A stretch of DNA of 64,000 nt from NCBI RefSeq assembly GCF_009724245.1, contig NZ_WNNK01000008.1, positions 62,001-126,000 of the forward strand, read 5' to 3'. This document shows positions 1 through 8,646 of the stretch, piece after piece (position 1 is the first letter of the stretch; the number at the start of each line of letters is the position of its first letter). Under the pieces are notes generated by a model. The model ran no database searches, was not told the origin of the DNA, and worked only from the letters and a program-made list of their open reading frames with translations. The stretch comes from Pseudomonas spelaei. GTDB taxonomy: Bacteria; Pseudomonadota; Gammaproteobacteria; Pseudomonadales; Pseudomonadaceae. The position numbers were made by a program, and so were the translations under genes.

Positions 1-490
1 CCAGTTGCACCAGCGGGTTTTCTACCAAATCGCGGAACACGCTCAAGGTGTCCGGGTGGCACAGCTCGCAACGCAGGTGCAGGCGGTGCTCGGCGCGGGT
101 CAGGCCGGCACCTTGTGCCGAGGTGATAGCGTTGAGCATCGCCGGCAATTTCTGCATGCGATTGCCCTTGGGATTGACGTCGCCGATGGACACCGCGTCG
201 AACACCGTGGTGATACCGGCCGCGATGATTTGCGCATCATGGCTGAGCACCGCCGAGGTCGAAGGCCAGTCCACACCGGGGCGTGGGGTCATGTGTTTTT
301 CCAGGTTATCGGTGTGCAACTCCACCAGGCCCGGCAGCAGGAAATCGCCATTGAGGTCCTGGGCCTGAGGCAGTTGGCTGCGGCCTTCGGCCAGGTCGAC
401 GATCATCCCGTCACGCAGGACCACAGTGCCGAGAAACACGCGATCAGCGGTGACCAGTCGGGCATTGCTGAGGATCTGTTCAGCGGGCAT
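1..490 (-). CDS. phnM: PhnM, alpha-D-ribose 1-methylphosphonate 5-triphosphate diphosphohydrolase (partial, C-terminus off left edge)
   Basis: In known C-P lyase pathways PhnM removes pyrophosphate from ribose methylphosphonate triphosphate, giving the substrate of PhnJ. About 163 N-terminal residues are present. The protein begins MPAEQILSNARLVTADRV, as amidohydrolase-fold enzymes do, and carries the metal-site segment GLVELHTDNLEKH followed by MTPRPGV, which is characteristic of PhnM. The ATG at 488-490 overlaps the 3' end of phnL by 11 bases, consistent with coupled translation. It is the last phn gene visible; any phnN or phnP would lie beyond the edge. The identification rests on motif and operon order and is strong; the C-terminal half cannot be judged. 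Confidence 0.95.
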   Translation of the reverse strand, partial: MPAEQILSNARLVTADRVFLGTVVLRDGMIVDLAEGRSQLPQAQDLNGDFLLPGLVELHTDNLEKHMTPRPGVDWPSTSAVLSHDAQIIAAGITTVFDAVSIGDVNPKGNRMQKLPAMLNAITSAQGAGLTRAEHRLHLRCELCHPDTLSVFRDLVENPLVQL

Positions 491-1202
491 GGGCGTATTC
501 CTCTTCGGCGATGGCAGTGGGGGTCATGTCGAAATGACGATCGGCGACCGCTTCACGGGCGGCGCGGTCGTGGAAGATGCCAATCAGCGCAGCGCCGCCG
601 GCCTTGGCTTCGCTCATCAGTTCCAGCACCACTTGGCGGTTGCTCTCATCCAGCGATGCGGTGGGCTCATCCAGCAGCATCACCGGCCAGGCCACCATGA
701 AGCCGCGAGCGATATTGACCCGCTGTTGTTCGCCACCGGAGAAGGTGCCGGGTGCCAACTGCCACAGGCGTTGCGGGATGTTGAGACGGGTCAGCAAGTG
801 TTCGGCCCGTACTTGCGCGTCGGCCTTGGACCAGCCGCGAGCCAGGGCCGGCTCCATCACTACGTCCAGGCAGGCCACCCGGGGGATCACCCGCAGAAAC
901 TGGCTGACGTAGCCGAGAGTCTGCTGACGCACCTGCAACACCGCCCTCGGCTCGGCGCCCACCAACTCCAGCCAGGCACCGGCATGCTGCACACGAATGC
1001 TGCCGCCCGCCGGTAAATAGTTACCGTACAAGGTGCGCAGCAGCGTGCTTTTACCGGCGCCGGACTGGCCATGCAACACCAGGCATTCGCCGCCCCGCAC
1101 ACTGAATTCCACCCCGCGCAGCACGTTCAACACCACGCCGTGTTGCTGGTGCAGGGTGAAGGTTTTCGAGAGGTCACGGACCTCGATCAAGGTATTCATC
1201 AT
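480..1202 (-). CDS. phnL: PhnL, ABC-type ATPase-like subunit of carbon-phosphorus lyase
   Basis: PhnL is one of the two ABC-ATPase-like proteins of the C-P lyase system and acts with PhnG, H and I in forming ribose methylphosphonate triphosphate. The 240-residue protein has a Walker A motif GQSGAGKS at about residue 45, a signature FSGGEQQR and a Walker B stretch VMLLDEPTASLD, so it looks like a competent ATPase. There are no membrane segments, so a cytoplasmic role with the lyase core rather than transport is expected. The start ATG overlaps the phnK stop as ATGA; a second in-frame ATG follows immediately. It ends inside the start of phnM. Confidence 0.96.
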   Translation of the reverse strand: MMNTLIEVRDLSKTFTLHQQHGVVLNVLRGVEFSVRGGECLVLHGQSGAGKSTLLRTLYGNYLPAGGSIRVQHAGAWLELVGAEPRAVLQVRQQTLGYVSQFLRVIPRVACLDVVMEPALARGWSKADAQVRAEHLLTRLNIPQRLWQLAPGTFSGGEQQRVNIARGFMVAWPVMLLDEPTASLDESNRQVVLELMSEAKAGGAALIGIFHDRAAREAVADRHFDMTPTAIAEEEYAHAR

Positions 1203-1972
1203 GGCTGCAATACCGAAGACACCAGCAGTTGAGAGTAAGGGTGCTGTGGATCGTCGAGGATCTGGTCCGTCAGCCCGGTTTCCACCACACGGGAACGGCG
1301 CATCACCATCAAGCGGTCGGCCAGCAAGCGCGCCACCGCCAGGTCATGGGTGACGATCACCACGGCCAAGTCCAGCTCGCGTACCAAGCCGCGCAGCAGG
1401 TCGAGCAAGCGCGCTTGCACCGACACATCAAGGCCGCCGGTGGGCTCATCCATGAACACCAGGCGCGGGCTCGACACCAGGTTGCGGGCGATTTGCAGGC
1501 GCTGTTGCATGCCGCCGGAAAAGGTCCGGGGCAAGTCGTCGATGCGCAGCGGGTCGATTTCCACCTGGCTCAACCAGTCGAGCCCGGCGCCCCGCAGTTG
1601 CTGGTAGTTGCGCACGCCTTGGGCCATCAGGCGCTCACCGATATTGGCACCGGCGGAGACGCCCATACGCAGGCCATCCCGTGGGTTCTGTTCGACGAAG
1701 CCCCACTCGGTGCGCAACAAGGTGCGGCGTTCGGCTTCGCTGGCGCTATAAAGGTCGAGCCATTCGCCGTCCTTGCCGCGATAACCGATATGTCCGCCCT
1801 GCGGCGGCAAGCGACCACTGAGCAATGACAGCAAGGTGGATTTGCCTGAGCCGGACTCGCCGACAATCCCCAGCACTTCGCCGGGGTACAGGTCGAAGCT
1901 CACGTCCTGGCAGCCCTTCTCCTCGCCGTACAGCAGAGACAGGTCACGTACTTGCAACAAGGGTTGGCTCAT
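1199..1972 (-). CDS. phnK: PhnK, ABC-type ATPase subunit of carbon-phosphorus lyase
   Basis: PhnK is known to bind the PhnGHIJ core complex and is needed for phosphonate breakdown in vivo. The 257-residue sequence has Walker A GESGSGKST near residue 37, signature FSGGMQQRLQ, Walker B LVFMDEPTGGLD and a switch histidine in VTHDLAV. It resembles oligopeptide-type ABC ATPases, the usual relationship for PhnK, but no permease is paired with it here. It is coupled to phnJ upstream and phnL downstream by 4-base ATGA overlaps. Confidence 0.96.
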   Translation of the reverse strand: MSQPLLQVRDLSLLYGEEKGCQDVSFDLYPGEVLGIVGESGSGKSTLLSLLSGRLPPQGGHIGYRGKDGEWLDLYSASEAERRTLLRTEWGFVEQNPRDGLRMGVSAGANIGERLMAQGVRNYQQLRGAGLDWLSQVEIDPLRIDDLPRTFSGGMQQRLQIARNLVSSPRLVFMDEPTGGLDVSVQARLLDLLRGLVRELDLAVVIVTHDLAVARLLADRLMVMRRSRVVETGLTDQILDDPQHPYSQLLVSSVLQP

Positions 1973-2835
1973 TGGTTGTTCTCCTTGACCCGCTGGGCGC
2001 AGTACCAGGTGTCGGAACAGACAAAACTCTGGGTACCGGCATCGTCGAGAATCAGCTCATCGAGGAACGAATCGCGGCTGCCGCAAATGGCACAGCACTG
2101 CTCCCACTTCTGCGCTTCAAACGGGTGATCTTCAAAATCGAGGCTGGTGACCTGGGTATACGGCGGCACCGCGTACAGGCGCTTTTCCCGCCCTGCGCCG
2201 AACAGCATCAGCGCCGGGCTCATGTCGAGTTTCGGGTTGTCGAATTTGGGTATTGGCGACGGGTCCATCACATAGCGCTCATCGACCATCACCGGGTAGG
2301 CGTAGCTGGTGGCGATATGGCCGAAGGTGGCGATGTCCTCGTAGAGTTTCACGTGCATCACCCCGTAATCGTTCAAGGCGTGCATGGTGCGGGTCTCGGT
2401 TTCCGAGGGCTCGATAAAGCGCAACGGCTCGGGAATCGGTACCTGGTAGACCATGATCTGATCAACCTGCAACGGCGTTTCCGGGATGCGGTGGCGGGTC
2501 TGGATGACTGTCGCGTCGGGTGTGCTTTCGGTGGTGGCGACGCCGGCAGTCCGGGCGAAAAAACGGCGGATCGATACCGCGTTGGTGGTGTCATCTGCGC
2601 CTTGGTCGATGACCTTGAGTACGTCATCGGCCCCCAGAATCGCGGCGGTCAATTGCATGCCGCCGGTGCCCCATCCATAAGGCAACGGCATCTCACGGCC
2701 GCCGAAGGGCACCTGGTAACCGGGGATCGCCACAGCCTTGAGCAAGGCGCGGCGGATCATGCGTTTGGTCTGTTCATCCAGGTAGGCGAAGTTGTACGCC
2801 GGGTCACGTACAGGCGCTTGCGTCAGGTCATTCAT
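1969..2835 (-). CDS. phnJ: PhnJ, carbon-phosphorus lyase catalytic subunit (radical SAM)
   Basis: PhnJ cleaves the C-P bond of ribose 1-methylphosphonate 5-phosphate, releasing methane from methylphosphonate. The 288-residue protein has the diagnostic C-terminal cysteine cluster Cys248-x2-Cys251-x21-Cys273-x5-Cys279, matching in spacing the Fe4S4 ligands and catalytic cysteine of the characterised enzyme. An extra Cys247 lies directly before the cluster. Length is normal for the family. It overlaps phnI by 8 bases at its start and phnK by 4 at its end, as expected of subunits of one PhnGHIJ complex. Confidence 0.98.
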   Translation of the reverse strand: MNDLTQAPVRDPAYNFAYLDEQTKRMIRRALLKAVAIPGYQVPFGGREMPLPYGWGTGGMQLTAAILGADDVLKVIDQGADDTTNAVSIRRFFARTAGVATTESTPDATVIQTRHRIPETPLQVDQIMVYQVPIPEPLRFIEPSETETRTMHALNDYGVMHVKLYEDIATFGHIATSYAYPVMVDERYVMDPSPIPKFDNPKLDMSPALMLFGAGREKRLYAVPPYTQVTSLDFEDHPFEAQKWEQCCAICGSRDSFLDELILDDAGTQSFVCSDTWYCAQRVKENNQ

Positions 2836-3901
2836 GGCGGGTGCCCTCGGCCGGTTGGCGCAGTTTGCGGATCAGTTCCAGCTCGGACTGGAAGTCCACG
2901 TAATGAGGCAATTTGAGGTGCGAGACGAAGCCGGCGGCCTCGACGTTGTCGCAGTGGGCCAGGACAAATTCTTCCTGCTGGGCCGGCGAGACGACTTCTT
3001 CGTTGAACTCCGCCGCGCGCAGGGAGCGGTCCACCAGCGCCATGCCCATGGCCTTGCGTTCAGCGTGACCGAAGGCCAGGCCATAACCCCGCGTGAATTG
3101 CGCCAGCTCCGTGCCCGAGCCGACGAACTGGTTGACCATCTCGCACTCGGTCACTTCGATGCGGCCCAGGCAGACCGGGAAGCCCAGCTCTTCAGGGTCG
3201 ATCCACACCTCGACATCGCCGATGCGGATCTCCCCGGCAAATGGGTGGTTGCGGCCGTAACCGCGTTGGGTCGAGTAACCCAGGGCCAGCAGGAAACCTT
3301 CGTCGCCACGGGCCAGGGCCTGCAAGCGCTGGGCGCGGCTGGCGGGATATTCCAGCGGGTCGCGGGTGATGTCGGCGACGCTGCCGGTGTCGTCGGACTC
3401 GTTCTTGATCAGGCCTTCTTTGGCCAGCAAACCGAGAACGCGGGGGCACGGTTCCAGGCGGGTCTCAGTGGTCTGTGGGCCGGGATATTCGCCGTCGGCC
3501 AGCAGCGCAAAGTCCAACAGGCGATGGGTGTAATCAAACGTCGGGCCCAGCAGTTGGCCGCCGGGCACATCCTTGAACGTGGCGGACAAACGCCGGCTCA
3601 GCACCATCTGCGCCGTATCAATCGGCATGCTTGGGCTAAAGCGCGGCAACGTAGTGCGGTAGGCCCGCAGCAGGAAGATCGCTTCCACCAGATCCCCTGC
3701 CGCCTGCTTGATCGCCAGCGCGGCCAGTTCTTCGTCATACAGCGAGCCTTCACTCATCACCCGGGCCACGGCCAGGGGCAACTGCTGGCGGATCTGCTCG
3801 ACACTCAGCTCGGTAATGGCGGTATCGCCCCGGCGCTTTTTCGCCAGCAGACGGTGGGCATTGTCGATGGCCTGTTCGCCACCCTTGACGGCTACGTACA
3901 T
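2828..3901 (-). CDS. phnI: PhnI, carbon-phosphorus lyase core subunit (nucleosidase-type)
   Basis: PhnI is the subunit of the C-P lyase core that, with PhnG, H and L, transfers phosphonate to the ribose of ATP with loss of adenine; alone it has been described as a purine nucleosidase. The 357-residue protein begins MYVAVKGGEQAIDNAHRLLA, a well-conserved PhnI start, and has family segments such as GYGRNHPFAGEIR and a C-terminal LKLPHYVDFQSEL. It has the usual length and no membrane segment. The start abuts the phnH stop with a one-base overlap. Identity rests on these segments and on operon position. Confidence 0.97.
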   Translation of the reverse strand: MYVAVKGGEQAIDNAHRLLAKKRRGDTAITELSVEQIRQQLPLAVARVMSEGSLYDEELAALAIKQAAGDLVEAIFLLRAYRTTLPRFSPSMPIDTAQMVLSRRLSATFKDVPGGQLLGPTFDYTHRLLDFALLADGEYPGPQTTETRLEPCPRVLGLLAKEGLIKNESDDTGSVADITRDPLEYPASRAQRLQALARGDEGFLLALGYSTQRGYGRNHPFAGEIRIGDVEVWIDPEELGFPVCLGRIEVTECEMVNQFVGSGTELAQFTRGYGLAFGHAERKAMGMALVDRSLRAAEFNEEVVSPAQQEEFVLAHCDNVEAAGFVSHLKLPHYVDFQSELELIRKLRQPAEGTRHE

Positions 3902-4491
3902 CAGGCAAGCTCCTCTACGATTCGGGTGCTGCGAGGCAGGCCGATCAGTTGGTGGGCGGCTGCGAACAGCACGTCCAGGCCACGGGGGAAGGCTTCACGG
4001 CGTTGGCGCTCCAGCCAGAAGCCACGGGGCAGCGGCAGGCTGACCCGGCGCACGGTTTCGATTCCCGGGCCGCGCCAGTTCAAACCATCGCCGGACTCCA
4101 GATCGGGTAACTGGACCAACAAGGTGCAGGACTGATCCGGATAACGGTCATTGCCGTGGTCGAAGCCGCCGAGGTCCGACAGGTCCTGCTCGCCGAGCAA
4201 GGCGAATGCAGCCTCCTCCCGGCGTGTGATCAGCGGGCAACCGCAGTGGAACGCCAGGTTGGCGCGAATCAGCGGTGTGTCGAACGCCGGCGCCAACCAC
4301 AGCGGTGTGTCCACATCCAACAGCGCCAGACACAGCGCGTAGGTGGCCGGCGCCAAGCCTTCAAGGCTGGGCGCGGCAGGCAGCGACTGGATCAGACCGG
4401 GCTCGGCAAGCGCCTTGAGCGCCCCGCGAAAACCGCGCTGGGCGTCCAGCACCGGATCCACAAACGCCGGTTGCAAGCGTTGGGCATTCAT
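3901..4491 (-). CDS. phnH: PhnH, carbon-phosphorus lyase core subunit
   Basis: PhnH is a structural subunit of the PhnGHIJ complex; its fold is related to PLP-dependent transferases but it lacks the cofactor. The 196-residue protein starts with FVDPVLDAQRGFRGALKALA, which resembles the conserved N-terminus of the family, and ends FAAAHQLIGLPRSTRIVEELA. Start and stop overlap the neighbouring phnG and phnI by one base each, so stoichiometric translation is likely. There are no unusual features. Confidence 0.95.
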   Translation of the reverse strand: MNAQRLQPAFVDPVLDAQRGFRGALKALAEPGLIQSLPAAPSLEGLAPATYALCLALLDVDTPLWLAPAFDTPLIRANLAFHCGCPLITRREEAAFALLGEQDLSDLGGFDHGNDRYPDQSCTLLVQLPDLESGDGLNWRGPGIETVRRVSLPLPRGFWLERQRREAFPRGLDVLFAAAHQLIGLPRSTRIVEELA

Positions 4492-4940
4492 CAGTTTTCT
4501 CCTCGAACCAACGTGAAAAACTCAACCTTGGTGGCAGCGGTGTCCGCCTCCTTTTGCGCCCGACGTTCAGCCTGGGCAGCGGCCAGCGAGGTGATCAATT
4601 CGCTGAGCCAAAGACTCGGTGGCGTGCCCTGCAAATGCGCATCGGCCAGGGCTGCCAGTTCGGCGTGGACCTTGTCGCGCCCGGCCAGATAGCTGTAGCC
4701 GGTGCGACCGTCGGCCAGACGCACCACGCAGCGGGTCACGCTCATTTCGCCGACGTTGAAGGGCGCACCATTGCCGCCCATGCGGCCACGGACCAGGGTC
4801 ATGCCGATTTCCGGGGCGCGGATCAGTTGGTAATTCACGTCGCGCAAAGCATCTGCATGAGGTTGCAATTCACTGCGATGGGCGCGGGCAAGTACGCCGA
4901 TCCAGTGTTGACGCGGGGACAGGTTCATCTGGGTCTCCAT
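4491..4940 (-). CDS. phnG: PhnG, carbon-phosphorus lyase core subunit
   Basis: PhnG is the smallest catalytic-core subunit of C-P lyase and contributes to formation of ribose methylphosphonate triphosphate. The 149-residue sequence has the family segments GMTLVRGRMGGNGAPFNVGE and VTRCVVRLADGRTGYSYL. I chose ATG 4938-4940, which overlaps the phnF stop by one base (TGATG); a TTG one codon upstream is also possible. It is followed at one-base overlap by phnH. Confidence 0.96.
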   Translation of the reverse strand: METQMNLSPRQHWIGVLARAHRSELQPHADALRDVNYQLIRAPEIGMTLVRGRMGGNGAPFNVGEMSVTRCVVRLADGRTGYSYLAGRDKVHAELAALADAHLQGTPPSLWLSELITSLAAAQAERRAQKEADTAATKVEFFTLVRGEN

Positions 4941-5644
4941 CAAGTCACCACCAGGTACTGAAAGCGATCCGAACGGCTGGTGGACTGCGCCAGCTCCACC
5001 GGGCGGCCGTCGCGATCGCGGGAAAGGGTGAACACAGTCAGCGCCGGTAAATGCCGAGGCATCAACAGCAGCGCGGCTTCGTCACGGTTGGGCAAACGGG
5101 CACCGATCACGCTTTGGGTTCGGGTCAACGGCAGGTCACGCTCACGCAGGTACTGACGCAAGGAGCCGCCGGTGTAGTCCGCCAAGAGCGGCGCATGGCT
5201 GGCGCAGTAGCGATGACGGATCAGGCTCACAGGCTGGTGGTCGAGCTTGCGCAGGGTTTGCAGCTCGATCATCGGCGCCATCTCGGCAATGCCCAGGTGC
5301 CCGGCCTCTTCACGGCTGGCGTAGCAGTAGCGACGCTTGAGCAGCACCGCCGCCACGCCATGGCCCAGGGCTGATAGCGATTGGCTGTAGGCCGTGTCGG
5401 CGCTCATTGGGTAAATCAGCGGCCGGTCCAGCACTTGGGTGCCCTTGCCCTGCAAGCGCAACAGGCTGCCTTCGAACACCAGTTCGTCGATGGCGCGTCG
5501 CAGGGTGTGGCGGTTGACGCCGAAGCGCTCGGCCAACTGCACTTCGCCCGGCAGAAAGTCGCCGGCCTGGTAGCTGCTCAGTTCGCGGCGCAGGATATCC
5601 GCGAGTTCGCGGTACACCGGCTCATCTTGTCTAGACAACTGCAT
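4940..5644 (-). CDS. phnF: PhnF, GntR-family (HutC/UTRA type) transcriptional regulator of phosphonate use
   Basis: PhnF-type proteins are GntR repressors with a UTRA ligand domain and often control phn operons. The 234-residue protein has an N-terminal winged helix (QAGDFLPGEVQLAERFGVNR and RRAIDELVFEGSLLRLQGKG) and a C-terminal UTRA region ending in a SRSDRFQYLVVT-like tail typical of the family. The open frame extends upstream into phnE, but the domain start fits ATG 5642-5644. That ATG has no clear ribosome binding site and follows a hairpin plus seven T residues (5649-5669), so its expression may be reduced relative to its neighbours. Repressor function is inferred from family. Confidence 0.93.
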   Translation of the reverse strand: MQLSRQDEPVYRELADILRRELSSYQAGDFLPGEVQLAERFGVNRHTLRRAIDELVFEGSLLRLQGKGTQVLDRPLIYPMSADTAYSQSLSALGHGVAAVLLKRRYCYASREEAGHLGIAEMAPMIELQTLRKLDHQPVSLIRHRYCASHAPLLADYTGGSLRQYLRERDLPLTRTQSVIGARLPNRDEAALLLMPRHLPALTVFTLSRDRDGRPVELAQSTSRSDRFQYLVVT

Positions 5645-5648
5645 GCTT

Positions 5649-5669
5649 AAAAAAAGCGCCCAAGGGCAC
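5649..5669 (-). terminator. Possible attenuator-like hairpin between phnE and phnF
   Basis: On the minus strand a small G/C stem (GTGCC, loop CTTG, GGCGC; 5656-5669) is followed directly by seven T residues and then, four bases later, by the phnF start codon. This has the form of a weak intrinsic terminator. The stem is only five pairs, so termination would be partial at best. Confidence 0.45.
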
Positions 5670-5679
5670 CCCTCCGGCG

Positions 5680-6462
5680 TCAGATGAACTGCTTGCGCAG
5701 GCGTTGGGACAGCACATCGATCAGGCTCACTACCACGATGATCACCAGCAGCACTGCGCAGGTCTGAACGAACTGGAAGGCGCGGATGTTCTCCCACAGG
5801 ATCACGCCGATACCGCCGGCGCCGACCATTCCCACCACCGTCGCCGAACGCACGTTGGCCTCGAAACGGTAAAGCGCGTACGAAACCCACAGCGGCATCA
5901 CTTGCGGAATCACGCCGTAGATCACTTCCTGCAGGGCACTGGCACCGGTCGCTCTCACCCCTTCAACAGGACCTGGATCAATGGCCTCCACGGCTTCGGC
6001 GAACAGCTTGGCGAGTACGCCAGTGGTGCTGATCCACAAGGCCAATACGCCGGCGAAGGGACCAAGGCCGACCGCCACCACAAACAACATCGCGAACACC
6101 ATTTCGTTGATCGAACGGAAGGCATCCATCACCCGGCGCAGCGGTTGGTGAATCCACCACGGCGTGATGTTGTCCGCGCACAGAATCCCCAGCGGCACTG
6201 AACAGACAATCGCCAGCACCGTGCCCCAGAGGGCGATTTGCACAGTGACGATCATCTCCCTGAGGTAGGAGCGCCATTCGTGGAAGTCCGGCGGGAAGAA
6301 GTCGGCGGCGAAGGTCGCCATGTTTCCGGAATCGCGGTACAGCGCCAGCGGGTTCATTTCTGCGCCGTGCCAGGCCCAGGCCAGCAGGACCAGGAAAAGG
6401 CCCCAACCGAGGTATTGCGGCCAAGTGCGTTTGCCGACGGCTTCAGCGTGCAACGTAGTCAT
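5680..6462 (-). CDS. phnE: PhnE, phosphonate ABC transporter permease
   Basis: This is the inner-membrane channel subunit of the PhnCDE phosphonate importer. The 260-residue protein has several hydrophobic segments (for example [15 protein letters not shown] near the N-terminus and [20 protein letters not shown] near the C-terminus). The conserved permease loop [20 protein letters not shown] carries the EAA-type coupling motif for the ATPase. Length is normal. It lies downstream of phnD, separated by a REP pair, and upstream of phnF. Confidence 0.95.
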   Translation of the reverse strand: MTTLHAEAVGKRTWPQYLGWGLFLVLLAWAWHGAEMNPLALYRDSGNMATFAADFFPPDFHEWRSYLREMIVTVQIALWGTVLAIVCSVPLGILCADNITPWWIHQPLRRVMDAFRSINEMVFAMLFVVAVGLGPFAGVLALWISTTGVLAKLFAEAVEAIDPGPVEGVRATGASALQEVIYGVIPQVMPLWVSYALYRFEANVRSATVVGMVGAGGIGVILWENIRAFQFVQTCAVLLVIIVVVSLIDVLSQRLRKQFI

Positions 6463-6480
6463 GGGTCACTCTCGATCAAT

Positions 6481-6568
6481 GTGGGAGCGGGCTTGCCCGC
6501 GATGGCGGTACATCAGGCGGAATCGGTGTTGAATGTGCCCCCGTCATCGCGGGCAAGCCCGCTCCCAC
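6481..6568. repeat. REPIN: inverted pair of REP elements (family B) between phnD and phnE
   Basis: Two 24-base arms (6481-6504 and 6545-6568) are perfect reverse complements and begin GTGGGAGCGGGCTTGCCCGC. A 40-base spacer separates them. The same core recurs at 32825-32892 and, diverged, at 18371-18395 and 38392-38482. It is the only REP pair in the window that lies inside an operon. Confidence 0.92.
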
Positions 6569-6578
6569 AGGTATGGGG

Positions 6579-7580
6579 TTAGCCGTTGGTGGCAGTTTTC
6601 TTGTCCAGTTCGGTGATGCGCTGTTGCAGCTTGGCCAGGTCGGCGTCGATATCCGCCAGTTTCTTGGCCTTGTCGGCGGCTTCCAGCTTGCTGTCGGCAC
6701 TAATGGTGGTGCGCTGCTTGAACAGTTCCAGTTGGCGGATCGGCAACAGCTGGTCGTCGCTGGACTTGAGGAATTTGCCCAGCTGCATGTTCTTCAGCAC
6801 TGCCTTCTCTTCATCGGTGTCACCGTAGTTGGCGAAGAAATCGCGGATCTTGGTCTTCTCGCTGTCGCTCAGAGCCTTGCTCCATACCATCGGGTCGGCC
6901 GGGATCAGTGGCGACTTCCAGATCACCTTGAGCAGAGCGGCCTTGTCTGGCTGGGTGACTTCCAGACGGTCCCAGCTTTCGGTGTTGAACGTGGCGACGT
7001 CCAACTGCCCTTTGGCCACGCTCAACGCGTTGACTTCATGGCTGGAGTTGAGCGTGCGTTTGAACGCGGTGGCAGCGTCGACGTGGTTCTTGGCGAATAC
7101 GTAATAGCCCGGCACGAGGTAGCCCGAAGTGGAGTTCGGATCACCGTTGCCGAAGGTCAGGTTCTTGGCGTTCTTGAGCATGTCTTCGACGTTGTTGATC
7201 GGGCTGTCCTTGCGCACGATCAGCACGCTCCAGTAACCGACGGCACCATTGGCGGCGGCGGTCTGGGCGAAGATCTCACCGTTGGAACGGTCCACGGCTT
7301 CCATGGCGGCCTTGTTGCCCAGCCAAGCCACATCGACCTTGTTGAAGCGCATGCCCTGGATCAGGCCGGCATAGTCGGAGGCGAAGGTGGCGTTAATGGT
7401 CAGGCCGGTTTTCTTGTGCATGTCATCCAGGAATGGCTGCCAGATACTCCGCAAGTTCTGCGAAGACTCGGTGGACATGATGCCGAAGTTGATGGCTTTG
7501 TCGGCGGCCTGGGCGTTGCCCAGAACGCAACTGGCCAACAGGACGGCAGACAGAAACACGTGACCAATACGGTTCAACAT
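6579..7580 (-). CDS. phnD: PhnD, phosphonate ABC transporter substrate-binding protein
   Basis: PhnD captures phosphonates in the periplasm for the PhnCE transporter. The 333-residue protein has a signal sequence MLNRIGHVFLSAVLLASC followed by VLGNAQA-ADKAINFGIM. Cleavage after AQA would give a soluble protein, but LASC also fits a lipobox, so a lipoprotein is possible. The mature part has the PhnD family segment INFGIMSTESSQNLRSIWQP. The start at ATG 7578-7580 is preferred over an upstream in-frame codon because it begins the signal sequence and has AGGAA upstream. The C-terminus carries a charged coiled-coil-like tail (DADLAKLQQRITELDKK). Confidence 0.96.
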   Translation of the reverse strand: MLNRIGHVFLSAVLLASCVLGNAQAADKAINFGIMSTESSQNLRSIWQPFLDDMHKKTGLTINATFASDYAGLIQGMRFNKVDVAWLGNKAAMEAVDRSNGEIFAQTAAANGAVGYWSVLIVRKDSPINNVEDMLKNAKNLTFGNGDPNSTSGYLVPGYYVFAKNHVDAATAFKRTLNSSHEVNALSVAKGQLDVATFNTESWDRLEVTQPDKAALLKVIWKSPLIPADPMVWSKALSDSEKTKIRDFFANYGDTDEEKAVLKNMQLGKFLKSSDDQLLPIRQLELFKQRTTISADSKLEAADKAKKLADIDADLAKLQQRITELDKKTATNG

Positions 7581-7612
7581 GGAAGGGATTCCTGTGGGTC
7601 GTGGGAGAGGTT

Positions 7613-8446
7613 TCAAGCGCGCGCCAGGGCCAGCCGAGCGGTGGTCTCGGTACGGCGGGTCTGGTCGGAAAACATCAGGCTGGTGTCGACGTCGGCACCG
7701 TACAAATCATTGAGGAACTGGCTGCTCATCTGCGCGGCCTGGCCATCGAAATGAATCCGCCCGCCCTTGAGTGCTACGGCTCGCGGGCAATAACGCATGG
7801 CGTAGTCGACTTGATGCAAGGTGACGACCACGGTCTTGCCGTCGCGGCCGTTGATGTCGGCGAGAATCTCCATGACCTTGCGCGCCGACTCCGGGTCCAG
7901 GGAGGCGATGGGCTCGTCGGCGAGAATGACTTCGGCGCGCTGGGTCAGTGCCCGCGCAATCGCCACACGCTGCTGCTGGCCGCCGGACAAGGTCGAGGCG
8001 CGCTGTGCAGCCAGATCAGCCAGGCCGACACGGGCCAGGGACTCCATCGCAAACTGCTTTTCCTCGGCATTGAACAAGCCGAGGTTGCCACGCCAGCGCG
8101 GCATGCGGCCCAGGCAACCGAGCAGCACGTTGTCGATCACACTCAGGCGATTGACCAGGTTGAACTGCTGGAAGATATAGCCGATATCCGCCCGCAACCG
8201 CCGCACCTTGCCATTCAACCGCCCACTGGCCTGCACTTCCCGGCCCAGCACCTTGACGCTGCCGCCGTTGCCCTTGTCGCAACAGGCCAGGCCTGCGAGG
8301 TGACGCAACAAGGTGGACTTGCCGGAACCGGAAGCGCCAATCAGCGCGACCATCTCACCGGATGCGATGGTGAGTTCGAGGTCGACCAACGCGGACTTCT
8401 TCGCAAAGGTCTTGTTCAGATGATCGACATGGATAGCGGGAGTCAT
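7613..8446 (-). CDS. phnC: PhnC, phosphonate ABC transporter ATP-binding protein
   Basis: PhnC powers uptake through PhnDE. The 277-residue protein has Walker [10 protein letters not shown] near residue 36, signature [15 protein letters not shown], Walker [13 protein letters not shown] and a switch histidine in [11 protein letters not shown]. It is the first gene of the operon, 33 bases ahead of phnD. A Pho-box-like repeat lies about 80 bases upstream, suggesting induction on phosphate starvation through PhoB (inference). Confidence 0.96.
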   Translation of the reverse strand: MTPAIHVDHLNKTFAKKSALVDLELTIASGEMVALIGASGSGKSTLLRHLAGLACCDKGNGGSVKVLGREVQASGRLNGKVRRLRADIGYIFQQFNLVNRLSVIDNVLLGCLGRMPRWRGNLGLFNAEEKQFAMESLARVGLADLAAQRASTLSGGQQQRVAIARALTQRAEVILADEPIASLDPESARKVMEILADINGRDGKTVVVTLHQVDYAMRYCPRAVALKGGRIHFDGQAAQMSSQFLNDLYGADVDTSLMFSDQTRRTETTARLALARA

Positions 8447-8526
8447 GGGCTTCTCTGTCTGGTTGAACAGCCATCCGTGGCTGTAGTTGAGTTCAAACGA
8501 CAGTAGGCGCGGGAGGTGTCAGGCCT

Positions 8527-8544
8527 ATGACTTGCACATGACTG
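8527..8544 (-). promoter_or_regulatory. Pho box (PhoB binding site) upstream of phnC
   Basis: The minus strand reads CAGTCAT-GTGC-AAGTCAT: two 7-base half sites separated by four bases, the spacing of the PhoB consensus CTGTCAT-N4-CTGTCAC. Each half keeps the GTCA core. It lies about 80 bases upstream of the phnC start in the correct orientation. A clear -10 element was not identified. Confidence 0.7.
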
Positions 8545-8646
8545 GAGTGAAACGGTTTGGTTAAGGTTTTGTGAAAGGTTGGAACTGGCCGAGGGACCGT
8601 TCCCACACAGATTTCGACCATGCCGCCTGATAGCCAAGTGGTCCCC

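Noticed and set aside
2792..4135. Long plus-strand open frame (447 codons) opposite phnI/phnH
   Set aside because: It is antisense to two clear C-P lyase genes, has no family motifs and a composition typical of high-GC shadow frames (many His, Gln, Arg).
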